Both the position numbers and the translations under genes were made by a program. A stretch of 64,000 nt of DNA from Bradyrhizobium sp. URHD0069 (GTDB taxonomy: Bacteria; Pseudomonadota; Alphaproteobacteria; Rhizobiales; Xanthobacteraceae): positions 1-64,000 of the forward strand of contig NZ_JNIJ01000031.1 of NCBI RefSeq assembly GCF_000701345.1, read 5' to 3'. How positions within the stretch are numbered: position 1 is the stretch's first letter; the number at the start of each line of letters is the position of its first letter. This document shows positions 1 to 8,280 of this stretch, piece by piece. The notes under the pieces are model-generated. The model worked only from the letters and a program-made list of their open reading frames with translations. It was not told the DNA's origin and ran no database searches.

Positions 1-433
1 CAGCAGCATGAGGGGCACATAAGATCAGTGCGATAGGAGGACACCCGAGATCCACCGGGCAGTGGAAGGATGTCCCTCGCGGGACGATGGATGAGGTGAG
101 TTCGCATGTCCGCTTGGACCTGCCGTTATCTGACGGCAAGGCCGACTAAAAGATTGTTCCGCCTCGTCTTCGAATCCCATGATGGAAGGGCCTGGTGCCG
201 ATTCCGAAGAGAAGCACGAGCCCGCGAGCGACATCGACACTGCAGTGGCGGATAGTCTGAAAGCGCTTGACCCCAAATGGCCGATTAGAGAAGCGGACAT
301 TGCTCGATGCCGTGGGATGGAGCCGAAGCGGGCGGCCTGGCTGGGGGGCGGGTTCTGAGATGGCTCGATAACAATTTTAGGTTGATTCAGGTATTTAGAA
401 GTGCCATTTTCAAATTTTCTGGATGGGTGGCAC
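1..433. other. Window start without a convincing gene; small ORF at 179-358
   Basis: No confident gene. A 59-codon plus-strand frame (179-358) reads MMEGPGADSEEKH and later contains KWPIREADIARC, a phrase that resembles chance translations of a short intergenic repeat common in Bradyrhizobium. Its DNA includes CGGACATTGCTCGATGC (293-309), which also occurs inside the 88-bp repeats at 2266 and 3729. I therefore read it as repeat-derived rather than a gene, although a small protein cannot be excluded. Confidence 0.3.
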
Positions 434-2056
434 ATGCGAAATTTTATTTTTTGGCTTCTTCTTGTTTTGCCTAGCTCAGCGTCGTTCGCCGCAGATGGGC
501 GTATTGCTTTCATTCCCGGCACGGGAGGTGATCTTAAGTTTACCAGTTTGTATTCGGTCGACTACAAGTGCCGGTTTGATCAACAGCGCAGCGATGCTTT
601 GATTCGGTCTCTTATCGATGCGACCGACTCGTTCTTCGGAGTCGGTACGTTAAATATGAACGTCAGCATTTTCTCGTCTAACGCGGCTGCTGCGCCAGTT
701 GTACCAGCTGCTGGTGCGACAAGGACGCCAATTTTTAGCTCGAATGTGGCAACACTTCAATTTCGAGTTTTTCACGCTAGTGAACTCGCCGGGCGGCCTT
801 GTGCGGGACAATTCTTTATAAGTGGATCCGAAAATTACAATGTCGAGGCGCAACTAGGGGTCAACGTAACTAATCGAGCCGCCGAGTTCTTCTCCAAACT
901 TACTGCTCTGACCTTGTCGACTGCAACAAACCTGTATGCCTTGTTCAAAGCCCAGCCACCCCCGGAATTAGCAACCTCGGTCAATAATGGGTCCGCACTC
1001 CTCACCAATTATCTGAATGCTCGAGACCTCTTTGGAGCAACCGCAACTGTTTCTAAACAGGATGGTGGCCAGCTGAGAATCGGAAAGAACGTTGTCTATA
1101 CCTACGACGGTGATGGAAAAGTTGTTTCATCGATGGAAATGATCGTAAATCCTGTGGTTAGTCTGGTGATGGACGGCCACACAAAATTCCTGGCTGCGTA
1201 TTACGCTGCTAGCAGCACGAGTGGGGCTGCTGTAACTGTAGCAGGAACGGACGATGCGATGCGTGGACAGTGTGCTCAAGCAACGCAAGTGTATTACAGT
1301 GCCGGCATATCCGATGATCGCGACGTTGCGTTTCTACTTTATCGTCGCCTGATCTTAGCGGACAATTCAACTGACAAAATTACCAAGTGCCTTGGTCCTG
1401 CAATCGCCAGAGCTGCTTTGACAATCATGGATAAGTTGCAAAGGCTCGAACCTCGATACCGTATAACCCTCGCCAATGTAAAAGACCTGGTTCCTGTCAA
1501 TACTTCAGATCAACCGCACAACCGACCGACGCTCGCGGATGAAATGGATTCGTTTACTGATCTACTGGCCAGGCACTTGCAGAGTGATGGTCTTCGGGCG
1601 GGACAGCTGAGTAAGCTACTTAGCTACTTTGCGCCGACGGTTACGGTTGAAGATCAAACCGCAAATTATAAAGCACTTAAGCTCCTTTACCCGGAAGTTA
1701 CCGCTGACACGAGCAAGACGCTTTCACGGGACGAGATGCTCGCGTCTTTTCGAGAGAAGGGCTTAAAGCGATGGCTCTGCGTGCAGAGAACTAAAGCGAA
1801 CACTACTCCGACGGTACCTCTTTATGATCCAGAAATAGACTCTGCCGTGACCGTAGTCGCTGCAAAGGCCGAAGCGAGCGAGGTGCTTGATAAGAATAAA
1901 AGCACGTTGTTTGGTGTCCATATCAAGTTTAACAAGGCCTTCAATAGTGAGCCTCTGATCATCAACAAGCTAATCTTTGAAGAGAAGAGACTCGGTATTA
2001 TACTGAAGGCGAACCCAACCTGCATTCCTGACGTCGGGGCGAAACCGGCAGCATAG
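434..2056 (+). CDS. Secreted protein of unknown function, lower GC
   Basis: A 540-residue protein starting MRNFIFWLLLVLPSSASFA, a clear Sec signal peptide with likely cleavage before ADGR, so the product should be periplasmic or outer-membrane associated. An upstream in-frame ATG at 401 would place 11 residues before the signal peptide; I prefer 434 because GGGTGG precedes it and the signal then sits at the N-terminus. An Ala/Pro-rich stretch lies near residues 75-90, and the rest looks globular with scattered cysteines. I recognise no domain. Base composition and codon use (many TTT, AAT, TCT codons) differ from the GC-rich neighbours, which suggests acquisition by transfer. It stands alone, with repeat-bearing intergenic DNA on both sides. 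Confidence 0.75.
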   Translation: MRNFIFWLLLVLPSSASFAADGRIAFIPGTGGDLKFTSLYSVDYKCRFDQQRSDALIRSLIDATDSFFGVGTLNMNVSIFSSNAAAAPVVPAAGATRTPIFSSNVATLQFRVFHASELAGRPCAGQFFISGSENYNVEAQLGVNVTNRAAEFFSKLTALTLSTATNLYALFKAQPPPELATSVNNGSALLTNYLNARDLFGATATVSKQDGGQLRIGKNVVYTYDGDGKVVSSMEMIVNPVVSLVMDGHTKFLAAYYAASSTSGAAVTVAGTDDAMRGQCAQATQVYYSAGISDDRDVAFLLYRRLILADNSTDKITKCLGPAIARAALTIMDKLQRLEPRYRITLANVKDLVPVNTSDQPHNRPTLADEMDSFTDLLARHLQSDGLRAGQLSKLLSYFAPTVTVEDQTANYKALKLLYPEVTADTSKTLSRDEMLASFREKGLKRWLCVQRTKANTTPTVPLYDPEIDSAVTVVAAKAEASEVLDKNKSTLFGVHIKFNKAFNSEPLIINKLIFEEKRLGIILKANPTCIPDVGAKPAA

Positions 2057-2265
2057 CTATTTCTAATAGCTCGATACCTTGTGCGTCCGACAATCGTAAG
2101 GCCCGTCCTTCCCGGTGCCTTTGATATTCGCATTGAAGTACCGCCCCATCGATTGAGTTCATCCGATTGCTGGCTTCGCTGAAGCATGGGAAATGATGAC
2201 GGCAAGTTGCAGTTCGACGCGCGGCGCACTCGATCAAACTGCCGCATCAATTCCCATTCCGCTTT

Positions 2266-2353
2266 GGGTCAAACTGAGAAGAACTCAGTACGAGCATATG
2301 ATTTCCGCTTCGCCCTCGAACTCGGACATTGCTCGATTCAGTCGGCACTTCGC
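2266..2353. repeat. 88-bp direct repeat, copy 1
   Basis: It begins GGGTCAAACTGAGA and ends GTCGGCACTTCGC. It matches 3729-3816 over its full 88 bp with about six mismatches, in the same orientation. The two copies bracket the epoxide hydrolase gene. The core CGGACATTGCTCGAT also occurs near 293, and the tail CAGTCGGCACTTCGC near 5139. It looks like a dispersed intergenic element rather than coding DNA. Confidence 0.85.
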
Positions 2354-2391
2354 TTTTGTGCCGGAAGGCGACGGTAGCTTGCTTCATAAGT

Positions 2392-3534
2392 TTAGCGAAG
2401 CTGTCGGAAGAAATTCTGAATTTCACCGGCAAGCGCAGCCGGCTGCTCCATGGCAGCGAAATGACCGCCCTTTTTCATCTCCGTCCAGCGCTGGATGTTT
2501 GTGTACGTTTTTTCGGCGATTGAACGACGCGGCAGGATTATGTCCTTTGGAAACGCAGCATAGCCCGTTGGGACGGTGATCGGATGCTCTGGCGAGATCG
2601 GCAAGCCGGAGTGCAGGCGACCATAGTATGGCCAGAACGACGAGCCAATCGCTGCAGTGAACCAGTAGAACGCGATATTCGCGAGCATGCGATCACGGCT
2701 TATGGCGCTCTCTGGGAGACCGTCGTTATCAGACCATGAGCGAAATTTTTCTACGATCCATGCGGCTAGACCTGCGGGAGAGTCCGTGAGCCCGAAAGCC
2801 AGAGTCTGTGGTTTGGTGCCTTGAATTTGTTGATAACCGGTTTCTTCTTTTAGCCAATGCGCAACTTGTTCATTGTATCGCGCTTCGCCTTCCGAATTCG
2901 CCATGGTCTTGTCGCGTGGCGTGAACAGTAAATTAAGGTGGATGCCGCAGACGGACGATGGATATTTTTGTCCAATGAGCGAGGCAGCGGCGGCACCCCA
3001 ATCGCCGCCTTGTGCAGCGAATTTCCGATGTCCAAGAATCTTGGTCATCAGATCGTGCAAGCAGGCTGCGATGTCCTGAAGAACAAACCGTTTCTGCCCA
3101 GGCTTAAAGGAAAGCCCATATCCGGGCAGCGACGGTACGATGACGGTAAAAGCGTCCCTTGGATCGCCCCCAAATCGAGCCGGATCGGTCAGTCGGGGAA
3201 TAATGTCGAGGAATTCAAAGACTGAGCCCGGCCAACCGTGCATTAGCAGGAGTGGGTATGGGTTCGGGCCAACGCCGGGAACGTGCAGAAAATGCAGATC
3301 GATGTCGTGCAATGGCACCTTGAACTGCGGGAATGCATTCAAAGCTGCTTCTTGAGCGCGCCAATCGAAACTGTCCTTCCAGTAGGACACCAGGTCACGA
3401 ATATAAGCGACGCTGGTGCCGTAGGCCCATGGCTCGCCGGGGGCGGCATCAGGGAAACGGGTGAGACTGAGGCGGGTTTTCAAATCGGCAATGTCCGCGT
3501 CGGGAATCCTAAGTACGAATGCCTGGGGTGCCAT
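2392..3534 (-). CDS. Epoxide hydrolase, EHN-domain alpha/beta hydrolase
   Basis: A 380-residue protein of the microsomal/juvenile-hormone type epoxide hydrolase family, which opens epoxides to diols. The first ~110 residues match the EHN domain. The oxyanion motif HGWPGS is at 99-104, the nucleophile motif GGDWG puts Asp at ~178, and GGHFAAME near 358 supplies the catalytic histidine. No signal peptide, so probably cytoplasmic. The ATG at 3534 follows AAGGA by about nine bases; a TTG six bases upstream is the alternative. It is transcribed alone and lies exactly between two 88-bp direct repeats. Family assignment is firm; substrate unknown. Confidence 0.9.
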   Translation of the reverse strand: MAPQAFVLRIPDADIADLKTRLSLTRFPDAAPGEPWAYGTSVAYIRDLVSYWKDSFDWRAQEAALNAFPQFKVPLHDIDLHFLHVPGVGPNPYPLLLMHGWPGSVFEFLDIIPRLTDPARFGGDPRDAFTVIVPSLPGYGLSFKPGQKRFVLQDIAACLHDLMTKILGHRKFAAQGGDWGAAAASLIGQKYPSSVCGIHLNLLFTPRDKTMANSEGEARYNEQVAHWLKEETGYQQIQGTKPQTLAFGLTDSPAGLAAWIVEKFRSWSDNDGLPESAISRDRMLANIAFYWFTAAIGSSFWPYYGRLHSGLPISPEHPITVPTGYAAFPKDIILPRRSIAEKTYTNIQRWTEMKKGGHFAAMEQPAALAGEIQNFFRQLR

Positions 3535-4051
3535 CTCCAAATGATCCTTGAACTATCGTTTCGCGATACGGATTGAATACTGCCATTACCAAGAGAAGCC
3601 CGCCGAACTCGCGTCGGGCATGCCCGCCACGAACAGAATGCGGCAGTGTAGCTGTCTAAACTCGACACCTGGAAGCCGTCAGGGAGCGATCCAATGAAAT
3701 TTCCTTGGTGATCGCAATGTCCGGTGTGGGGTCAAACTGAGAGGAACTCAGTACGAGCCCATGTTTTCCGCTTCGCCCTCGAACTCGGACATTGCTCGAT
3801 GCGGTCGGCACTTCGCATGCTCCATAATCAAAGCGGATTGGGCCCGATCTTTCCAACCTCCCCCGGTGGATTTACGCAATCAGCAATCTCAACTTTCACC
3901 TTGTGAGCGGGAATGCGAGCGGCGGGGAACGGCGAATTCGTGCCTGACCTCCGGGGTCAAAACCCGAACCAGGGGCGGCGCGACCGCCAATAGAGCTCGG
4001 AATCGACGGTTCGAAGCAGAGCGGGGATCAACAACGTCTTGGAGGAGAACC
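3535..4051. other. Intergenic stretch containing repeat copy 2
   Basis: No gene is supported here. The frame open upstream of the deacetylase start at 4052 runs through the 88-bp repeat, has no ribosome binding site and encodes nothing recognisable. The region separates the divergent epoxide hydrolase and deacetylase genes and should hold both promoters. Confidence 0.6.
3729..3816. repeat. 88-bp direct repeat, copy 2
   Basis: Direct copy of 2266-2353 with about 93% identity; the differences are single substitutions, for example GAGC-AT versus GAGC-CC after AGTAC. Both copies read in the same direction, so recombination between them would excise the epoxide hydrolase gene as a ~1.46-kb circle. 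Confidence 0.85.
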
Positions 4052-5035
4052 GTGAACCGCCGTGAATTCTTGACCGCCGCTGGCGCTGCTGCCGCCGCAA
4101 GGACCCTCAGTGGATTAGCCCAAGGAAAGGAAGCAATCATGACCGACGATAGTTCGTTCTGGCCGAATGGCGCTCGCCTCGCGATCAGCATGTCCCTGAT
4201 GTACGAAGGCGGCGGCCAGCCCATCTCCGGCGCCCCCGGCGTCATCCCTGAGCCGATCAAGAACGGCCTGCCGGACATGCCGACCAACGGCGTCTTCGAG
4301 TACGGCATCTACGAGGGCACACCGCGTCTGCTCAACCTATTCGACAAGCACGATATCAAGGTCACCGCCTTCATGATCGGTCAGGCGGTCGACAAGGATC
4401 CGGCGCTCGCCAAGGAGGTTGTGCGCCGTGGACACGAGGCCGCCGCCCACGGCCGCACGTGGTCGGCGAGTTACGATCTGAGCCCGGCCGACGAGCGCCA
4501 ATTCATCATCGACAACATGCACAGCATCGAGCACGCCACCGGTCAGACGCCGAGGGGGTGGAGCGCGTACTGGGTGCGCAATAGCCCGCACACCCTCGAC
4601 ATACTCAAGGAGCTCGGCTTCACTTACTACCTGGACGAAGCCAGCATGGACCAACCGTTCATCCTGCCGGTCAAGGGCGGCGACTTCGTCACCGTGCCCT
4701 ACACCTTCCACATGAACGACATCGTGTCCTACCCGTTCGAAGGCTACAACCCGGCCGCCTACGAGCAGGCGCTCAAGGACGAGTTCGATCAGCTTTACGA
4801 GGAAGGGGCCACTCGCCGCCGGATGATGGTAATGGCGCTCCATGATCGCATTTCGGGTCACGCCAATCGTGCGCGCGTCCTCGACCGTTTTTTCACCTAC
4901 GCCAAAAGCAAGCCGGGCGTCTGGTTCGCTCGCAAGGACGAGATCGCGGATTGGGCTTTGAAGACCCGCGACAAGACCCCCTATCTCGATCGCGGTCCCG
5001 TGCAGAAGACCGGCCTTTCCGGCCCGTCCGCCTGA
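4052..5035 (+). CDS. Tat-exported polysaccharide deacetylase (NodB-fold) family protein
   Basis: A GTG start preceded by GGAGGAG gives 327 residues beginning VNRREFLTAAGAAAAA, a twin-arginine signal (RREFL). The mature part starts near MTDDSSFWPNGARLAISMS and matches the polysaccharide deacetylase superfamily, in the PuuE/HpPgdA-like clade that includes cyclic-imide and allantoin hydrolases as well as glycan deacetylases. Metal-site residues are visible in GHEAAAHGRTW. A start at ATG 4139 would omit the signal and give a cytoplasmic enzyme. Substrate is uncertain: glycan N-acetyl group or cyclic amide. Confidence 0.85.
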   Translation: MNRREFLTAAGAAAAARTLSGLAQGKEAIMTDDSSFWPNGARLAISMSLMYEGGGQPISGAPGVIPEPIKNGLPDMPTNGVFEYGIYEGTPRLLNLFDKHDIKVTAFMIGQAVDKDPALAKEVVRRGHEAAAHGRTWSASYDLSPADERQFIIDNMHSIEHATGQTPRGWSAYWVRNSPHTLDILKELGFTYYLDEASMDQPFILPVKGGDFVTVPYTFHMNDIVSYPFEGYNPAAYEQALKDEFDQLYEEGATRRRMMVMALHDRISGHANRARVLDRFFTYAKSKPGVWFARKDEIADWALKTRDKTPYLDRGPVQKTGLSGPSA

Positions 5036-5330
5036 AGCGACCTGCAGGCCCAGCTGAACGTTGGAAGCCTCCCTCCAATGTTCAACTGCGTACTTGTTTC
5101 GCCTTCAATTGTGCATTCTTGCACAATCGTCGCGCATGCAGTCGGCACTTCGCATCTGTGCCAAAGCCAGGACATCGGCCGATCTCATTCGATCACCTTG
5201 TCGCTGCCCCCATGTTGGCCAAACGCAGGTTACCGATGTAACCAGGTAAATCAAAAATGCCACTCATCCGTAACGTGCTCCAATTTATTTTGTTGATCTG
5301 CAACCATGGCGGCGGATCAGGAGAAGCAAG
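5036..5330. repeat. Intergenic DNA with degraded third copy of the dispersed repeat
   Basis: Around 5137-5175 the sequence CAGTCGGCACTTCGC followed by ATCTGTGCC matches the tail of the 88-bp repeats (2340-2365 reads CAGTCGGCACTTCGC then TTTTGTGCC). The remainder diverges. No gene is seen; the cupin ribosome binding site lies at its right edge. Confidence 0.5.
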
Positions 5331-5795
5331 ATGACTGAGCTGAAGGAGCACGTAATGCCTGACATCATGCCTGACATCGCGATCGATGACGCTACGCCGA
5401 CCTGCCGAGTCGTTGGCGCGGGGGCGGAAGCCAGCGGAAAGCAGGGACACTTGTATACGCCCGGTATTTCTGCGCAGTCGGTAGGAGCGCGGAGAATCCA
5501 TTTGCAGATCGTAAGATTCCCGCCGGGCGGACGGGCCAATGCGCATAAGCACGACGGACACGAAACTGCCATCTATGTCCTGAGCGGCGAATCCGGCATG
5601 TGGTATGGTGAGAGACTTGAACAACATCTCATCGCACGAGCCGGGGAGTTTCTATACATCTCCGCCAATATGCCTCATCTGCCCTACAATCTGAGCGCTT
5701 CGGAGAGCTGCGTCGCCGTCATTGCGCGCACTGACCCCAATGATCAGGAGAGTGTCGTATTGCTCCCGGAACTCGATGGAGTTCACGGCGCTTGA
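5331..5795 (+). CDS. Cupin-domain protein
   Basis: A small protein of 154 residues with one cupin beta-barrel. The metal-binding motif HKHDGHETAIYVLSG is visible near residue 75, and a second-motif segment reads GEFLYISANMPHLPYN. The ATG follows AGGAGAAGCAAG. Single-domain cupins may be isomerases, dioxygenases or ligand sensors; nothing here decides between them. It follows the deacetylase gene on the same strand by 295 bp and may be transcribed separately. Family assignment sure, function unknown. Confidence 0.8.
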   Translation: MTELKEHVMPDIMPDIAIDDATPTCRVVGAGAEASGKQGHLYTPGISAQSVGARRIHLQIVRFPPGGRANAHKHDGHETAIYVLSGESGMWYGERLEQHLIARAGEFLYISANMPHLPYNLSASESCVAVIARTDPNDQESVVLLPELDGVHGA

Positions 5796-5810
5796 GAGTG
5801 CAGCTTGCGG

Positions 5811-5952
5811 TCGACGCAACGCGCGCGCCGGTATGCACTGCGATTCCGGCAATGTCGTTGCCTACGAGCTCGCATTCACCGGTATGAAGGCCGCACCGTA
5901 GTTCAAGATGGAGCGAGCGCGCCGTGTCACGGATGGCGCCGGCACTGCGCAC
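5811..5952 (-). pseudogene. Decayed class III nucleotidyl cyclase fragment
   Basis: On the minus strand a short frame reads ELRCGLHTGECELVGNDIAG followed by IAVHTGARVAS. This is the characteristic stretch of alphaproteobacterial adenylate/guanylate cyclases (GLHTGECE..., GIAVHI.ARV). Homology stops on both sides within about 140 bp, and there is no start or full catalytic domain. I read it as a remnant of a larger cyclase gene, further evidence of deletion and turnover in this region. Confidence 0.55.
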
Positions 5953-6043
5953 CGCTCTTCACCGCGGACCTTCGCTACGGCCGATCGTGGCCCCCTCAGA
6001 CCGACCGTCGCCGCCCGTCAGATCCCACCGTAACAGACCTGCT

Positions 6044-6838
6044 TCATGGCTTCGTGGTCGCGCTTTGGTTCCGGAACGCCGCCTCTCCGGCGTCCGACAC
6101 CTCGACCCACTTCTTGTCGGGCGCTGCGTCCGCGACGTAGCTGTCGTGCCAGTTCCACCACTTGTAGGTCGGGGTCTGAGGATAGCCCTCGGGCGAGTCC
6201 TCCCAGACCTCCTGCCGGCCCAGCGGCGTGATGTCGAGGTAGTTCCAGGTGCTCCCCATCTGCTCGTCGCCGCGGTTGTTGATGAAGTAGGTGCGGAACA
6301 CGCGCTCGCCGTCGCGGTAGAACACGTTCGTGCCGTGCCACTCGTCCACGCAGAAGTCGGCGTCGAAGCTGTCCGTGAGGGTGAGCCACGGCATCTGCCA
6401 GCCCATCCGCGCCTTCAGCCGCGCGATGTCCGCCTGAGGCGCACGCGAGACGAAAACGAGGGTAGTGTCACGGGCGTTCAGGTGGGCGACGTTGGCGACC
6501 TGGTCGGCCACCATGGAGCAGCCCCGACAGGCGTGGTCGGGCCAGCCGAACACTCCCGGCTCGAAGAAGGCGCGGTAGACGATCAGCTGACGCCGACCGT
6601 CGAACAGGTCGAGCAGGCTGGCCTTGCCCGCAGGACCCTCGAACGCATACGCCGTCTCCACGGCCATCCATGGCATTCGTCGACGCTCGGCGGCCAGGGC
6701 GTCGCGGGCGCGGGTCTGGGCTTTTTCCTTCACGAGCAGCTGCTCGCGTGCCGCCTCCCACGCCTGCGACGACACGACCGGTGGTGCGTGCATGGCAGGT
6801 TGACTGCCTTTCCGTCCGTTCTCGGCTGATGTAGTCAT
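6044..6838 (-). CDS. DUF899 family thioredoxin-like protein
   Basis: A 264-residue protein of the DUF899 family, which has a thioredoxin-like fold and is often annotated as a predicted dithiol-disulfide oxidoreductase. Visible features are the CRGCSMVADQV segment with a C-x2-C pair, the GVFGWPDHACRGC context and the WNWHDSY C-terminal part. The ATG at 6838 follows AGGAGG with ten bases spacing; the frame open further upstream lacks support. It is transcribed alone. Role unknown; no membrane segment or export signal. Confidence 0.85.
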   Translation of the reverse strand: MTTSAENGRKGSQPAMHAPPVVSSQAWEAAREQLLVKEKAQTRARDALAAERRRMPWMAVETAYAFEGPAGKASLLDLFDGRRQLIVYRAFFEPGVFGWPDHACRGCSMVADQVANVAHLNARDTTLVFVSRAPQADIARLKARMGWQMPWLTLTDSFDADFCVDEWHGTNVFYRDGERVFRTYFINNRGDEQMGSTWNYLDITPLGRQEVWEDSPEGYPQTPTYKWWNWHDSYVADAAPDKKWVEVSDAGEAAFRNQSATTKP

Positions 6839-7328
6839 CGCGTCTGAACCTCCTAGTTTGAGCGAATTCCCGCGCCTTGTGGCTGAAGCGCGATTCCATT
6901 CGCGGCTCATCGCTCGTTGCTGGTCGTGAGATAGTTTGGCACCGGAAATCGAACGGTGGGAGTAACAAGTGTGGCGGTATTCAGACGGGGTCGCTGATTG
7001 CAGCCGCGGCGCGTGCGCTCGAAGCGGGCGATCCCCTCGGCGGCCTTGAACCGCGTGGCGTTGCGCGACGGTGCTCCTGCGCTCGCGCTTCGAGGGATCG
7101 CGATGGTCCGGCACGGCCGCTTTCCGGAACACGATCCGATGAGCGCGAGGTCCGGATTGGGTCCATTGGCGTCGTTTGACCGCCCGCCGATGACTTCCGA
7201 TCTACCCCGGTGAACCGACATCACAGTCGGTGCGCATGTCAAAAAAAAGCCATGTGCGGAGGTAGCCGAACCTCAGATGGTTGCTATGGTTCTCATCTGC
7301 TTTGAGAGATGAGGGAAGCGGTGATCGT
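6839..7328. other. Intergenic stretch without a recognised gene
   Basis: 490 bp between two minus-strand genes. Several frames are open because of high GC, but none has a ribosome binding site plus a recognisable protein. A small inverted repeat ACCGAC/GTCGGT lies at 7214-7231. Nothing else stands out. Confidence 0.5.
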
Positions 7329-8156
7329 TCACCCTCGCGGAGACGCCAGTCGTTTCCTGAAGAACGCCAGGATCTCGTCGCGGGCCGCGATCGTCGGCTG
7401 GCCGGCCTCGTCGATCAGATGAGCGGTCACGACACTGTGCGGGGTTATGGCGTTGCGTTCGAAAAACGGCGCAAGATCGGTATTTCCCGCGCTGTCCGGA
7501 AGCACGCGGCCGATGAAGCGATCGCCGAGCACCTCAGCATAGGCCTCGAACCGCTGGGCCATGCAGAATTTGTCGCCCTCGAAGCGATAGGCCATTACCG
7601 TCAAATCTTCCCGTTCGAGCCGTTCGCGGACGGCCTTCACTTCGTCCGGCGCGATTTCAATGCCGGCCGGATTGTTCAGTGGCAGTGACGGCTGGGAAAG
7701 TACCGGCGCCAACACCGACGGTTCGAGCATCATGGTCAGCGCGAAGTTTCCTGTAAAGCACATCCCGATGGCACCGACGCCGGGACCGCCGCACTCCCCG
7801 TGCGCAAATCGGGCCAGCGACCGCAGCCACTTTGTCACCGGACTGGATTCGTTCGAGGCCAAGGCGCGAAACTCGGCGCTCACAGAGGCGTGCTGAAAGA
7901 CCGCGGCACCCTCCTCGGCACCTGGAACGGCGCCATCGCGGCCGAACAGCGACGGCATGTAGACGGTGAAGCCGGCGTCGCGGACCCAGCGCGCAAACCG
8001 TGCGACATGCGGGCTGATGCCTGGCATCTCCGTCATTACGATGACCGCGGGTCCCGAGCCTGCCACGTACACGCCCTTGCTGACATCATCGAGGGTAATG
8101 TCGCGGCGCGTGAAATCCTCAAGCGGATCGTCGTGCTTCATGGACCGCTTCGGCAT
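7329..8156 (-). CDS. Dienelactone hydrolase family protein
   Basis: A 275-residue alpha/beta hydrolase starting MPKRSMKHDDPLEDF. The nucleophile elbow reads GAIGMCFTGNFAL, a cysteine in the GxCxxG context typical of dienelactone hydrolases. An acidic residue and a late histidine (TPHSVVTAHLIDEAG) complete a plausible triad. The ATG at 8156 follows AAGGAA; ATG 8141 is an alternative. The family hydrolyses lactones such as 4-carboxymethylenebutenolide, but no aromatic-degradation genes adjoin, so the substrate is open. Confidence 0.85.
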   Translation of the reverse strand: MPKRSMKHDDPLEDFTRRDITLDDVSKGVYVAGSGPAVIVMTEMPGISPHVARFARWVRDAGFTVYMPSLFGRDGAVPGAEEGAAVFQHASVSAEFRALASNESSPVTKWLRSLARFAHGECGGPGVGAIGMCFTGNFALTMMLEPSVLAPVLSQPSLPLNNPAGIEIAPDEVKAVRERLEREDLTVMAYRFEGDKFCMAQRFEAYAEVLGDRFIGRVLPDSAGNTDLAPFFERNAITPHSVVTAHLIDEAGQPTIAARDEILAFFRKRLASPRG

Positions 8157-8179
8157 CGGCGTAATTTCCTTGTTGGCGA

Positions 8180-8242
8180 CAACGCCGCACGTCTCGAACC
8201 CAGAGGTCACTGGATCCGCGGTCCCGTGCACCTGGAATCTGC
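8180..8242. repeat. 63-bp dispersed repeat, copy 1
   Basis: Starts CAACGCCGCACGTCTCGAAC and shares GGATCCGCG and CCACCTG-like blocks with 24298-24360, same orientation, roughly 75-80% identical. It lies between the dienelactone hydrolase start and the 3' end of the Ni/Co transporter. Confidence 0.6.
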
Positions 8243-8280
8243 TTACAAGCAGGTCATGCGCTTTACAAGCAGGTCACGCG
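8241..8280. repeat. 20-bp tandem duplication at the transporter 3' end
   Basis: Two adjacent units (8241-8260 and 8261-8280) share TTACAAGCAGGTCA and match at 17 of 20 positions. The unit covers the last codons and the stop codon of the Ni/Co transporter, so the stop region has been duplicated just downstream. It overlaps the end of the neighbouring 63-bp repeat. Confidence 0.7.
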
